Origin: Aphrophora alni
Lineage: Eukaryota; Arthropoda; Insecta; Hemiptera; Aphrophoridae
DNA length: 64,000 nucleotides
Assembly: GCA_963513935.1 (NCBI GenBank)
Contig: OY740765.1
Span: 148,267,830-148,331,829 of the forward strand
Direction of reading: 5' to 3'
Each line of letters begins with the position of its first letter. Position 1 is the stretch's first letter. Of the stretch, positions 31,760-44,129 are shown piece by piece. The notes beneath the pieces were generated by a model, which worked only from the letters and a program-made list of their open reading frames with translations, did no database searches and had not been told where the DNA came from. Position numbers and translations under genes: made by a program.

Positions 31760-34150
31760 TTTCTGTCTACATTATATTAAATATTATTTTATTTACATAT
31801 TTTTTTACCTAGGCTTTATTGGTACTTCCAGTTTGTGTTAGTTGCCCAGTAGGCTATAGGAAGTATAGTGTTAATTTTGCTAATCGTAAAAATATTCAAC
31901 CTATTTCATGGCTTGTCATAAAAAAAATAAATAGATATTCCGTTCTTCGTTGTAGACCTGTACTTAATGACAACAGCCACAAAATTTAAGATAGGAAGAT
32001 GAAATTTTTAAATTTTAATAATAATATTTTTTAACATTTGACGGTTGTCGATAAAGTTGTCAGTAACTGATGACGTCATTGTATTCAAAAAGGCTGGTTT
32101 GTTTTGTTTATGTCCCATATCGAGTATCCACAACAAATTTGTTAAGAATGGAATTGATTTATGTTTGGAAATATCAACTTGTGTTTACAGTGAAATAAGG
32201 ATTATTGAAATAAATAAATGATATATCTAATCACCACTTGTGCAGTGGTTATTTTGATATCTTTGTAATAAGTTCTGTTTAGGTTAATTAATTAATAGTG
32301 TTGTTCACACTATATGGCCTAAATTTACATATATGTAATCTGCAGGTTTGTTATGCTAGCCTATTAAATTTACTTTATTTAATTTATATTCGTCTTAAAA
32401 TACATTAAAGCAATCTGATTATTTACCAAAGTCAGTTTCTTTCATACTTATAAATATTATTGGATTTAAATGTTTTTTTAACCTAGGCTTTATTGGTACT
32501 TCTAATAGAGGATATGTTTGTTGGCTACTCATAATATAGTTTGTTTACATTTGTGTGTTTAGGTTCCTTTATATATCTTTGAGTTATAGGCTATTTACTT
32601 TAATCTCAGATGCAATTTGTACCATTATAATGCCCTTAAAATTGATTTTGTGATAAGTTTTCTCTGAACAGAAATTATTTTGGAATGTGCAAATCATATC
32701 TCAACATCAACATATACATAACCTCAACATATCTAACTTTAGCAACTATTATAATTTGGAATGATAACATAACTTAAAATTACCATATTCTGAAATAGGT
32801 ATTTGCTTAAAACTAACACACATGTTTTGTAACCTTTTGGATACAAAAAATATATTTGAATTTAGTTTGAAACTATAAAAAAAAACTTTTTAGGCTATGT
32901 CGAAATTTTGCTCAAAAATAAAAAAAATTCTTTCTTAATAATAAACAAATAGTGTGCAAACCTATTGCAATGCACTTACCTTTAGGGTATGTTCACCTAC
33001 TACTGTATACTCGTGCATACAATGATATTGCAGTTATCACCGCATGGTCAAACCAATATCATATCTTTGAATATCTTACACATCTTTTATTATAAAACCT
33101 TGAAACTACATGAATAAATCTCGTGCGTGGTTCTTCAAGCTGAAGTGGTACTGTTTAGGTAGAACTATGGACTCAAATAATAACTCAGAATGACATGGCA
33201 ATAAAACCTATGGTGAATTTATTTCATCATCATATTTTTCTCTTGCTCATTTAGTAATTTAAACAAACTTAATTTCAACATAACTTAAGCCTAAACAAAT
33301 CAATTAAAACAACAAATTTATTAATCGAGACAGAAACCTTATACAATTTTAATAATACTTCCTAAACTAGAATGGACGCCATATAAAAAATTCTCTTTCA
33401 AAAACCTATAGTAAACATTGTAAATTTATAAAACCCAATTGTTCGCATATTTTAATTCTCTTGTACTTATCTGTACGTAGCACAGTTCAATACAATTGTA
33501 GCCATTATTTCACTTGAACACCGTTCCCATGATTTTGAAACAGCAGAGCACGTGTGTACACCACTAACACTCCTATGTCTTAACGAATCGACGAAAACTT
33601 TTTATTATTCTAGATCCAAACACACTCAAAACCTTGTTGTTCAGTTACAACACACTCTCATGTCTCTCATTTTCCAGATTGCACATACTTGTTTGAATTC
33701 AGGTGACTCGGCCAGTAACATGACTACATCCATTTTTCTTTCGCTGTTCCTCAGTTCCTTCTACTCTTTTTTCAGTCAGCTGTCCCACAACATAGCCTCC
33801 TGTATACTTCTGTCTCTTTCGGTGTTGATTGTTTTTCAGTCTACATTATTTTTATTTAAAGTCATTACTATTGTTTATTCCCTCTAATTTTACCTTATTT
33901 ATTAATTTTGAATTTATTATTTAATCTTTTATGCGTCCACTCTAACAATCTTTTAAACAAATTTATTTAATTTCATATTTTTATTTTTATTCCAAAAACC
34001 TATATTTTGTGTAATGGCGCCACATTCAAATATTCAAATAATACACATTCAGAAGGTGCATATCTTACAGGTTTATAGAATCCTTATAAACTAGGTTTAT
34101 TGCTTAACAAATTACTCTAATATTGTTCACATAGTTCTATTGTTGTAGTT
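31760..34150. other. AT-rich intergenic sequence
   Basis: The phrase ACCTAGGCTTTATTGGTACT recurs at about 31808 and 32482, suggesting an old duplication or repeat. The 111-residue frame at 33552-33887 is serine/leucine/phenylalanine-rich without a family match and is not called. Confidence 0.35.
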
Positions 34151-34155
34151 TATGG

Positions 34156-34566
34156 GATTGGGCGTTTTCACACTATACAGCACTTCGCCAGCACAGCGCT
34201 GGCCCGTCGATGTCGGTAATGTTATCATATGAGAGCGTACACACTGGTGCTGTGACGATACATGCTGGCGAGCTGCTGGCCCCCCGACGTTGCTGTTGCC
34301 GTGCAGTCACCGTCTCTCAGTCAGTACAGCCCTGGCCTGAGTACAAGTTCAAGGTGCATACTTCGTTGCAAGATGGAAAAAGAAAGTGCTACGTTTAAGT
34401 ACGACGTCTTGCTTATTGAGCTTGTAGAGTCTAAGCCCTGTCTTTGGGACAAAACAAATTGAGGACAATAAAAACGAAATTATTAGAGAGAAGGCGTGGA
34501 AAGAAATATCCCAATTTTTGGAAGATGGCTATGATGAGCTAAACAGTAAAGAGAAGAAAACAGTTG
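34156..34566 (+). mobile_element. PIF/Harbinger 5' end with degenerate MADF exon
   Basis: Starts at a GGGCGTTTTCACACTATACA-type terminus, common in Harbinger elements, in a GC-rich segment. The frame from ATG 34373 reads TFKYDVLLIELVESKPCLWD, a MADF DNA-binding domain start as found in the second protein of Harbinger transposons. A frameshift near 34458 leads to EKAWKEISQFLEDGYDEL and a GTAAGTG donor at 34567. No nuclease gene or right end is seen nearby. Confidence 0.65.
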
Positions 34567-34599
34567 GTAAGTGAGGTTACCTGTTTACAATTTAATTTA

Positions 34600-35160
34600 A
34601 TTTACAAAAAAATCCAATAGATATGACAATAATTGTACTGTATAGTTTTTACCATTAATCACTTTAATTTAATTTCACTGCGCTCATCTTTACTCTTTCT
34701 ATATGCATTGATTCAAAGAGTGCGATCATTTTGACAGTTTGACTATTTTATAAATAAATTAAAGTTAAAATATTTTAGTGATGATTTGCTTCAATACACA
34801 AATATTTACACCTAACAGGCATACTTGAATTGAGGTTGAGATATTGTATGGTGAAATAGAAAATTTTATTAGTAAAATTTAATGGCAGCTGAAATAAAGT
34901 TACATGATACATTTTAGGATTGTTAATGAATTTACTAGTATAGTGCCTAATCATATTTATTCATACATAAATTACAGTAATGCATTAACAGCAGTATAGT
35001 GTAGACTATAGACCAACATTGATATAATCTTGCTTCATGTATTGTCCACAAATTTTCTTTGTTTTTTTTTAAAACAAAAGACATGTCTTTGCCAAGTGAG
35101 TTAAATTTTACTTAACTGCCAAGGCACTTCACAGTCTTTACAAATTTAACATTTAATTTT
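34600..35160. other. AT-rich sequence, nothing recognised
   Basis: No motif seen between the Harbinger fragment and the Penelope copy. It may be Harbinger intron sequence. Confidence 0.35.
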
Positions 35161-35167
35161 CTACTTT

Positions 35168-35443
35168 TTACCAAACGGAATTTTTGTCATTTTCTCCTTT
35201 ACTTCAACCTCTATTCAAGGTTGGTTAATACTGTGTGAATGACCTGTGGGGTTTTCCCCCCGGGTCTTTGTGCTTTGTTTGTTAACGGGAATTTCCTGCC
35301 TTTCTCAACCTTTTATAATAGTTATGGTGTGCTTTGTATTTAGTCTTGTAAGAGCCTCGTCAATGCCGTAACTGGCGAAACCATGGTCGGCTAGACCAAA
35401 TAAATTATAGAATTTTACAAAAGAAAAATTGTGTTTTATTTGT
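35168..35443 (+). mobile_element. 5'-truncated Penelope-like copy (3' arm only)
   Basis: Nearly identical to 13116-13393: it starts within the last codons of the endonuclease frame (CCAAACGGAATTTTTGTCAT), continues through the stop and the terminal arm, and ends at GTGTTTTATTTG. Retrotransposons of this type often insert 5'-truncated, so this is an independent insertion. Confidence 0.85.
35339..35395 (+). ncRNA. Hammerhead-like ribozyme motif, copy 3
   Basis: Same order and bases as 13288-13344 except one loop change (CTCGT for CTCAT), which it shares with copy 1. All proposed paired positions are unchanged. Confidence 0.5.
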
Positions 35444-35449
35444 CATAGT

Positions 35450-36960
35450 TTAAATGGTTAGTTCATTATCACATCTAAGGTTTATTATGGGAAAACACAC
35501 TTTACAGGAATATAGTTTCAAAAAGGGGGACACAATTCATAATATGAAAACACATTTATGTCTGTTATTGGGTCGTACACTGTTTGTTCTGGCATTTTGC
35601 ACTGATTTATCTCACTGATTTGTCCTTCATAAAAAGACAAGGTAGGTCATTTATGATTTTCTTCAGTAGGCCTATGTCAGATATCTGGACTAGAATAAAA
35701 CACAATGCAAAGTCACAAATTGATCAAATAACTAACTTGCAGCCTAATGGACTGACAAAGAATCACAAAATTAGATTAGCTGACACAGTAGATTGCCTCT
35801 AGAAGTCAGTTAAGACAGTAAAACCTAGGAACAAAGTGATTAACTCATTTTAAAGGTCTTTGCTGCTGGATAGGAAACTATCATAAAATAAAGAATGTCA
35901 TGTAATCATTAGCAATTATACCAGCCCAATGTCATATGACAAAGGTACTCAAATTAAGGATATATAACAACTCCTCAGAGGGTTATTAATATAAAAACAT
36001 TTTCAATTTATTATTATTATTATTAAAGTAAGGAATCTAATGTAAGTGATTGATATTCTTATTAACTTAATTCAGGCATTCAGCTATATACATATTAAAG
36101 TCCAACTGATGTAAGTAATAATACCTGAGAGTCGAGATTATTTTACAAATATTTTACTTGATCACATATGAAGTATAAGGAAAGACCTATCATGGAAAAA
36201 AAAAATCAATAAAATTATGATCAGAATCTGAGAGAGCCAAAACAATTAGAAAGAATTTCGGAACTGTTTCCTCTTCCAAGTAACTGTAAATTGCTCAATA
36301 TGTCATATACAATATACAAATAGAATTAAGACTGCCTTCAAATTTTCCAAGAAGTTTTCCAAAACCTTTCCAAATTTGATGTGGTAGCAGTTGATCATGG
36401 AATATGTTCTTGGATGATACATACACTAAAAAGTTACCATTTCCAACTCATACTATCAGACAACTAGAAGTAGTATGAGGATCATTTTTGCGTTATTTGT
36501 TACTATACTACATGGGATACACAAAGAAGCAGAATCAAATCTTCACGAGTTCCATTTTCCCCTGGGCTTGCTATGATGATAAGGAATTTGATGAATTTTG
36601 CAAAGAATATTACTTAATTGTGCCCTACTGTATAATAAGAAAATTGTTGATCAGCCCATTCTTTTCCTGTACCCTTTATTTATAAGTCTAAATATGTTAA
36701 AAGATCAACAATAAAGAGTATGCTTTGTTTTCATAAATTTATGAGGATAATTTTAGTTTTAATAATAATAAAATAATGAGTAAGAACAGTTTGGGTACTG
36801 TAACCATATTAGCTGCAAACCAAAACAGTTTCAAGATCAGGTACTCTACAGACCCATGACTTCAGTATATTTTAAGTCTCTGCACAAGTATTAGTTGTTT
36901 CATTAGATTCCATTGTAAAACACTATGTCATCACTTCTGAAGTGAGCTTTTTTATTAAAT
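35450..36960. other. Sequence without recognised gene
   Basis: Frames at 35584-35802 (containing NLQPNGLTKNHKIRLADT) and 36488-36685 may be transposon remnants, but I cannot assign a family. Confidence 0.3.
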
Positions 36961-36967
36961 TTTTGAA

Positions 36968-37660
36968 TACTTCAGATATTTGTCCGCCTAAAATTCATCG
37001 ACAACTTGTGAAAGTGTATGACTAGGAGATTCATAAATGAGGTAAATCTGTGTTCATGGTGAAAGCTGTTTAATGAAAAAAGAAGAGATGCCTATAAGTT
37101 TATTCGTTAAAAGAGGGGCTTCATTATTGATGAACTGTATAAGGCTTTGCATCAAGTTTCACAATCTACAATTTATGATATTGTTTTTGTTAAGTTTCAA
37201 TACAAGAAGATTTGTGTCAGGTGGGTTCCAAGAATGCTTATAGAGGAACTTAAGATAAAGTGTAAAACGGTGCTCTGTTATTTTTGAAGCGCTATGACTG
37301 AAATGGTGATGAATTTTTCAAGAACATCATGACCAGGGATGAAACTTGGGTCTCTCATTACATACTTAAAATAAAGCAACAATTCAAAAAAAGACATCCA
37401 AATTTTAGACACAACCAAAAAATTAATCAAACTAAGTCAACTCAATAAATTATGGCTTGGACATTTTTGTTGAATTTTTCCCTCACGGAATGACAGTAAA
37501 TGGAGATGTGTTCCTCAACATTGATAAAGTTCAGATGGGTGATCCAAAACTACTTGTGTGATCTACACACAAGCAACATTTGCTTCATAACAGTACTTGG
37601 CCACACACTGCAGTACTGACATCATCCTTAAGATGGCATTTACAATTAGAAGAATTTACT
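36968..37660 (+). pseudogene. mariner transposase relic
   Basis: Fragments in order: PPKIHRQLVKVYD (N-terminal helix), STIYDIV, then KKICVRWVPRMLIEELK (the R-W-V-P-R linker diagnostic of mariner), a RDETWVSHY-like stretch with the first catalytic aspartate, and a late HNSTWPHTAV piece where the second catalytic aspartate should lie. Many stops and frameshifts. It abuts the pol remnant that follows. Confidence 0.78.
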
Positions 37661-37689
37661 TATGACAAAGTATAAGCGAGGTAAACTTA

Positions 37690-38447
37690 CCAGAATGCAG
37701 ATGCGTTATCAAGAATTCAATTAATTGTAACACGGAAAAAACTAACAGAACAAGAAGAAATTGATGATTTAGAAAAAATCATTGGAGAATCAACACAACT
37801 TTATTTTCCAGAATTGGATGGTAATGAATCGATAATTGTTAACTTAGATGAAAGTGAAGATAGTAATCAAAACATACTTTCAAATTTTGAAGGAAATACA
37901 CAAGTAGAAATACCTATATCTGAAGAACCAGTAAATTTTGGAAAAAAAAAAAATCATATTCTCATTAGTTAAATATCAGCCAAAAAGGGTACTTAATATT
38001 ACAAAAATTATTTGGAGTAACAAAGATGAGACTATTAGTTGAAATTTCAGAAAATGATTTTGAACAAGACCTAATTAAATTTGTTAAAGAATACTTAGTA
38101 CCAAAAGTAAAATATAATTTATACTTTGAGGATGATTTATATGAAAAAATTCGCTGTATTTCAAGAAACTTTAAAAGTTCGCAATTACACTTGATTAAAA
38201 TAATGTGAAATTATTAGACACAACTGACTCTGAAGTAATTCAAGATATTGTAAACAATTATCATATTAGTAAAACTAATCATAGAGGAATTACAGAAAAC
38301 AATAATCAAATAAAGTGTAAATATTATTGGCCCAATATCAGGAATAGTGTTGAAGAAATTATAGATAACTGTGATATATGTTTACAGACAAAGAATGAAA
38401 GAGTTCCATTGAACACAGTAGCCCTTAGCAGTGTATTGCCATTGCTT
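37690..38447 (+). pseudogene. pol remnant: RNase H tail and integrase HHCC finger
   Basis: About 37692 reads QNADALSRIQ, the conserved end of the Gypsy RNase H region. After an acidic linker, 38026-38208 contains LVPKVKYNLYFEDDLYEKI, typical of the errantivirus RNase H-integrase connector. After a frameshift, 38205-38447 contains NYHISKTNHRGITENNNQIK and YYWPNIR-EIIDNCDICLQTK, the His-His-Cys-Cys zinc-binding domain. The DDE core of integrase does not follow; the sequence runs into the hAT. Confidence 0.8.
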
Positions 38448-38451
38448 TAGC

Positions 38452-40740
38452 CACTAACTTAATCTTTGTATTGCGGCAAACGTGCGCCCTGGATATTTGA
38501 TATGACCAAACGTTTGCACCGCTTATGATTCTGGCGGAGGGTTTAGTTAAACGTGCTAGGAGTTAACTATTAAATATATTCCAACCTTAATTAACGCTTA
38601 GTCTCAACCCAACTAATCACCATGTTCACAGCCAGCTTATGATAAGGTACAATTTACTAATTAACTAACTTATTAATTACTACAATTGCTTAACTTATCG
38701 GTTATAACTTACGGTTAGGGAAAGGCGTGATGGAAGAATTACATTAACCCTTTTAGGTCATAATAATTCTTACTGATTTTTGTCGGATGACCTACTATTG
38801 ACTACGTAACACCCGGGGATCGATCAGACCCCACAATTTATGGTTTAGGTAGCCATTTAGGTCTATTACCAAAATAATTTAACACAACGCGTAACTCACG
38901 TCTGCTTATTTCGACTCACTGCCGGGGTCTTGCCTACGATGCGTGAGCATCGCATATCTTTAAGTCATTGCTCATATGTGGATATGTCAAGGCAGGGCGA
39001 TACGAAAAAGGATCCCCGTATTCCCGTGGAATCACCACAGTATATCAAGAGCTGTGAACTGCCCGCCATAAGAAATATGTTGGGAATAGTGACAAAAGCT
39101 AGCGTTTTTTTGTCTGCCTCTCCCAAAAGAGCAAATGCTCTTAAAAAAACTATAGCAGAGTCAAATGTAACGGAAACTAAAAAAACAAACTGAAAGCTAT
39201 GTGCCCTACAAGATGGGTTGAACGACATGATTCTCTCCTGACATTCAAGGAACTCTATGTCCACATACACTATGAAATGTCCTTACTTGATGAAATGTCG
39301 ACTAATAATGATTTTGACTCAGAATCTTCAACAAAGGCATGTATGTTTAGTGCTTTGTTGAAAAGAGCTGATTTCATCGTAGCTCTTGAATCAACTGCCT
39401 ATTGCCTTAGCCTAACACTACGTTTAAGTCAGCGACTTCAGACTCCAAATGAGGACTTATCATCAGCACTAGCTCTTGTAAATGACATGTTGGAAACCTT
39501 TAAGGACGTCAGAAGGAATGCAGAGATAGAATTTGGATGCTTGTTTGAAAACTCGCTAAAAACTGCTGAAGATTTTGGAATTGATATAGCGGCCCCATGA
39601 GTTTGCAGCAAACAAACTACCAGAGGGAACATTCCTTTTAACAACGCAGAAGAATACTTCAGAGGTACGGTATTTTTGCCTATCATTGATCATTTTGTCT
39701 CTGAACTAGAGTCAAGATTCTGTCGGAACTTTGGTGGAATTCTACTTGAAGGTTTAATACCAACTCAAATGTCCAGGTACACTGATGATGTTATGGTAGC
39801 ATTAAAAAAACATGACTAGTTTTTAGAAGGAACCCAGATGCAGTTAAAGGCAGAGTTAATGCTTTGGCGCAAGAGGTGGGAGGACATATAATAAACCAGA
39901 GACTGCAGTAGATACTTTAAAAGATTGCAATAAAAACTTTTTTCCAAATATCACAGTTTTGATTCAAATTTTTGGTACGATCCAAGTAACAACAAGCAGT
40001 GTTGAAAGGACGTTTTCTACCTTGAGGAGACTCAAAACTTATTTGCGATCAACAATGGGCCAAGCAAGACTTAATGGTTCAGCTCTGGCCAATATTCACA
40101 AAGAAAAGAAAATTGATCCAGACGACATCATCACCATATTTTCGAGAAAAAAAATCAAGAAGGTTAGCTTTAGAAAACTGGAGCAGAGATGATGAAAGAA
40201 ATGCAAACTATACTTTTAAACAATGCTAAATCTCAGTTATTTAATATTGATAAAATAAATATGTGAACGTTGAATCAAATGGATTATTTGATATACTTTC
40301 CTCAACCCTAAATTCAATAAGTGAGAAAAACCACTATATCAATAATAAGCTAGGTTTTAAGTACTTTACTATGTTTATAATTTGAATTTACTATAATAAG
40401 ATAAACTACTCTATGTACTTTATTTAGGTACATTTTATCTAGGTATTGAATTTTTTTTAGGTAAAAAAAACTTCAATTCAGCACGTTAGGTTTTTTATAA
40501 TGATTAATATCAAAATTTGCCAATACAATCGTTTGGAAAATGATCATATTTTCTTCTCAAAAGATTAAAATGTCAAAAATGGAGTTATATAAATTAAGCT
40601 GAATTTGTATTTAAGCAGCCTAATAATGTGCAGTTTGACCGTCATTTATATAAAAATTTCGGGGGAAAACCCCCTTCTGCCCCAAAACCAGACCCCTCTA
40701 AACTAGCCCCCCCCCCTCATGAGGCTTCTAGATCCGCTAC
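38452..40740 (+). mobile_element. hAT element nested in the errantivirus-like copy
   Basis: Flanked by near-identical 8-base copies of TTGCTTTA/ATGCTTTA (about 38443-38450 and 40744-40751), the target-duplication length of hAT elements. The right end TCTAGATCCGCTACTA resembles common hAT termini read outward. The left end is less clear and the stretch 38456-38930 is not coding, so the exact left boundary is provisional. Confidence 0.6.
38930..40192 (+). pseudogene. hAT transposase relic (DUF4371/THAP12-like group)
   Basis: Frames at 38930-39193, 39199-39600, about 39600-39780 and 39959-40192 give, in order, CPTRWVERHDSLLTFKELY, SSTKACMFSALLKRADFIVA, SLTLRLSQRLQTPNEDL, NAEEYFRGTVFLPIIDHFV and the C-terminal dimerisation block VTTSSVERTFSTLRRLKTYL with RSTMGQARLNGSALANIH. 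Frame breaks at about 39195, 39598 and 39820. The 5' BED-finger part is missing or unrecognisable. Confidence 0.85.
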
Positions 40741-40744
40741 TAAT

Positions 40745-42049
40745 GCTTTAGTATCTATTGTGAAACTTATCATAGGAAATCTAGATGCCATGATAGTGAA
40801 AAATATGACAAAATGATACAAACCTTGAAAAATAATCAAAATAACATGTTAGATGTATTTGATTTACAATACTCCATTAATGTGAGCATTATTTTATTGA
40901 AGAATTGATTAAACTGTAAAAATTATTTTGATGAATTACAGAATAAGTTATTGTCTATAAATGAAAAAGTAAGTGATGAGATAAAAATAGAACAATTTAG
41001 AAATATTTTAAATCAGTTAAATATAGTATATAACGTTATGGTACAATTAATGCAAGACATTGAAAACTTTTGCAAATTAGGTACTTTACACCAAAGTGTA
41101 GTATTTGGGCAGGAATTATTTGAAGCAATATCAAAAATAATACCCTATTAAGATGGATTACCTATAAAATTTAAATAAGAAATACTTGGGAAATAGAGAA
41201 TCTGTTGGAAATAAATTGTAAACTTAATCCTAAAGAAATAATTATATTAATCTACCACTTGTAGAACCAGTAGAATATACATTATACAAATTAAACCCTG
41301 TACCAATCTTGTATGAATCAGATTATATAACCATGATTCCTACAGTTAGATACTGTATATTATGTTAGTTTATAAGACCATGTCAAATGATGTAACAATG
41401 TTGGGATTAAATAGTGAGTGTAATAACAAAATCCACAATGCCCAGATATGCTCAGTCACCCAAATTACCCACCAAAATTTGGAATGTGAACAATCTGTAA
41501 TAAACTCTAATAAACCAAAAAACTGTAACTATGTGAGATTGGAAATTAGTGATAGTATTGTTAATTGGATACCTGAAATTGAACAATATTTAATGATATT
41601 CCCCAGTAGAAAACCCATCAAAATAATCAACTCAAAAGAGACTAAAAAACTATCTTTAAATGGTGTTTATTTAGTACGCATGAGCAATGATGATTCTATT
41701 GAATATAATAATCAAATGCTTCTTCATTCTACAGAAATTAAGAAAGGACATCCAAGGATCCTGGATGCTGTGAAAGAAGATCAACAACCGGACTTCTGCA
41801 TTAAATTACAAAGACTGGACTTGGACAAAATTGATATAAGATATCAAAAATTAATAAAACTTTAAAAATAACATCAGATTTTAACTTATGGACTGTAACT
41901 TTGTGTATTATTCTAATATCAATGATGTTGTATGTATTGTACAAGTATTTACAGATGAAAACTTTGACTTCACAGAGGCTTGTACCCCGCATATCCCAGA
42001 ACCAACTTCTCAACCTACCCCCGAAGTTCTTTATAGGGATGGAGGAGTA
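40745..42049 (+). pseudogene. Envelope-like remnant of the errantivirus-like element
   Basis: Resembles the F-type envelope proteins of insect errantiviruses. A VSIVKLIIGNLDAM stretch like the segment after the usual cleavage site lies at 40749-40797; helical segments at 40951-41151; VEPVEYTLYKLNPVPI at about 41270; a cysteine-containing ectodomain frame at 41362-41865; then, after a break, a hydrophobic membrane segment (LWTVTLCIILISMMLYVLY, 41886-41942) and a short basic tail ending TAA at 42048-42050. Several frames are disrupted and the N-terminal half is absent. Confidence 0.65.
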
Positions 42050-42570
42050 ACGTCACGACATATTGTTTAGGTTGTAGTTTACAAGTTGATGTTAACATAA
42101 GTTTAGCTGAGTAAGGATAGTTAATAAGTAGCAGTAGAATCCTTTATATTTTAGTGTTAGTCAGAAGCTCACTCCGTACACCTCTAAATGTATATTAGCT
42201 GTGACGAAAACAATTATTGTTATAATCTAAATGTATATTAGATTGTTAATAGTAATTAAAGGTTTTTATTAAAAGAAAGTTGTTTTTTTTTAAACCTAAC
42301 GTTCCGGAAACGAAACGTCACATATATATTCATGTATGTATTTGAGATGGATAATATTCATTAATATTATAAATTAAATTTGTGGATTGTTTGTTACAAT
42401 AAAATACACTTTCCTAAATTCCATGATACCGAATTTCTTTTAAGTATAAGTGTCTGTGCTTAAAATCATAGACTAGTGCCCAATAAAATTTCTTAGTGTT
42501 TAACAATAAATTCAGGAAGATAAATTTAAATTTCTCTTTTTTAAAATCCCCAGTTCATGAATAGTTACAC
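42050..42570 (+). repeat. 3' LTR region of the errantivirus-like element
   Basis: Follows the purine-rich GGGATGGAGGAG at the env stop. The later part (TACACTTTCCTA, AGTGTCTGTGCTTAAAATCA, CCCAATAAAATTTCTTAGTG) matches 52.70-52.80 kb, the LTR of another element that precedes a primer site, so it is an LTR with its own poly(A) signal. An 8-base AACGTCAC repeat at 42049 and 42314 is of unknown meaning. Boundaries approximate. Confidence 0.55.
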
Positions 42571-42698
42571 AAGTTCCAACCCTCTCCCTCTATTTTTGTT
42601 TTAAAAATCAAACTGGGAATCTAAAATCTTAGTTTAGGTATAAAATAGACTCTACTTTTTGGTATAAATCCTCTCCATAGTTATGGGAGTCAACTTAA

Positions 42699-43330
42699 CA
42701 CGTTAGCTGCCGAGGCCTAATACGATACTCTTGCCTGGAGTGCCACGATTACCAAATTATTTTTGCATCTGCCTATGTTAAATAATATAAGGCAATAGTA
42801 TTTACTAATTTTATTTACATTTATGCATATATAGTTTCGAGACCGATCGGACCAAAATTCAATTTTTCGGCTTTAATTTTAATCGTAGTATGACGTTTAG
42901 GTCGGATCGGACCGAGGCTATTTCATTTCTTTATGTTGGCAATGCTCACTTTTTTATTTGTCTAATATTTATTTTATAAATACATATATTCATTTTACAA
43001 CTGTATTCTTTGTGAATTATTCATTACTAAACCAAAATGTTTTTGTAAAATTTTTAATCGGTCCGATCGTGCCAACAAAAAAGTGAAAATATCCAGTTTT
43101 TATTATTGTATTGAGTAACCATGGTAACAGTTATTAAAGCATTCAATATACTATGTCTAACACACGTCTTTACCCAATCTAGAGAATACCAAAATTGGCT
43201 GATAGGTTGCTGCACTATCGAACTGTGTGCCACAAAACAAAACATTACGTCAGTGACTTTATCGGTCCGATCGTGCCGAAACGCTGCATGTACATTCACC
43301 TTAGTTTCAGTCCGATCGGCAGCTAATGTG
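42699..43330. mobile_element. Non-autonomous TTAA element P4
   Basis: TTAA at 42695-42698 and 43331-43334; termini CACGTTAGCTGCC at the left and GGCAGCTAATGTG at the right. Full-length inverted match to P3 with scattered substitutions and small gaps. Shares the TCGGTCCGATCG-type near-palindromes. No transposase. Confidence 0.87.
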
Positions 43331-43384
43331 TTAATTATCTTAAAAGATAATGTTGGAGACATCTTGGTGTAAAGGAATTAACTG

Positions 43385-44125
43385 TGCAAAAACATTGTAC
43401 TAACTTTTCTCCTCACCTATCCTCAAAACCAAATAAAAATGAACCATAACTTGTCACCAAAAATTTCAGTTCGGTAGTTGTCAATAAAAAAATGAAAATT
43501 AACTATTAATAAGATGCCTTATTTGAAAAAATAATAAATTTATAAGTAAGTACTTTAGCTTGTTTCGCTTGTGCCATAAATATCTCATCATAAATCGTAT
43601 TTAATTAAAAATGAGTTTTTAATAACAGAGGTCAATGTTCTTTTTTTGTTTTTGCCCATTATTCCTGAACCATATTTTTATTTTTTTTTACTTGTGATTT
43701 GCACGTAGGTTTGGCTCATCAATCTTAACATTTCACTAAAATTTTAATAAAATTGATAGAGCTGATTTTAAAGAATTGAGTATTTTATAACAACCCTATG
43801 GCCGATTATTTGTTGTTGTTTTTAAACCAATAACTCACAAACCGGCATATTGCTGGCGACCAATATGTATGGTTTGGGTTCTTAGATGCTGTGCTTCAGC
43901 AAAATTTGATAGTAGTTAGAGTCAATTTCGAGAAAATCATAATTTTGTTTTTTTCTTATAGCAGCTACCCCCAAATTTTCAGTTATTAAAAAAATGGGAA
44001 AAAACCTCCATTTCCCCAAAATAAGCTCATATACCAAATTTTATTAAAAACAGTGCAAATAATTGTGGGGTCAGGGGAGCTCAAAACAAATTATTATCTA
44101 CATAAAAAAGTCGTATATGTGAGAA
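43385..44125 (+). repeat. Dispersed repeat family R, longest copy
   Basis: Block order: GTGCAAAAACATTG, CACCTATCCTCAAAACCAAA, TGTCACCAAAAATT, CCCATTATTCCTGAACC, CCCTATGGCCGATTATT, CAATAACTCACAAACCGGCA, CGAGAAAATCATAATTTTG, TTATAGCAGCTACCCCCAAA, CCAAAATAAGCTCATATACC, TGGGGTCAGGGGAGCTCAAA. Corresponding blocks occur at 8.55, 47.34 and 49.0 kb. Confidence 0.75.
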
Positions 44126-44129
44126 AGTA

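Larger units (their letters stand above)
37680..42570 (+). mobile_element. Degenerate errantivirus/Gypsy-like endogenous element with nested hAT
   Basis: Order on the plus strand: end of RNase H, linker, integrase zinc-binding domain, [hAT insertion 38452-40740], env-like region with membrane segment, LTR. Gag, protease, reverse transcriptase and the integrase core are absent. Frames are broken at several points, so no functional product is possible. Confidence 0.75.

Noticed and set aside
33552..33887. 111-residue plus-strand frame, serine/leucine/phenylalanine-rich
   Set aside because: The frame has no start context, no family signature and no sign of a gene around it.
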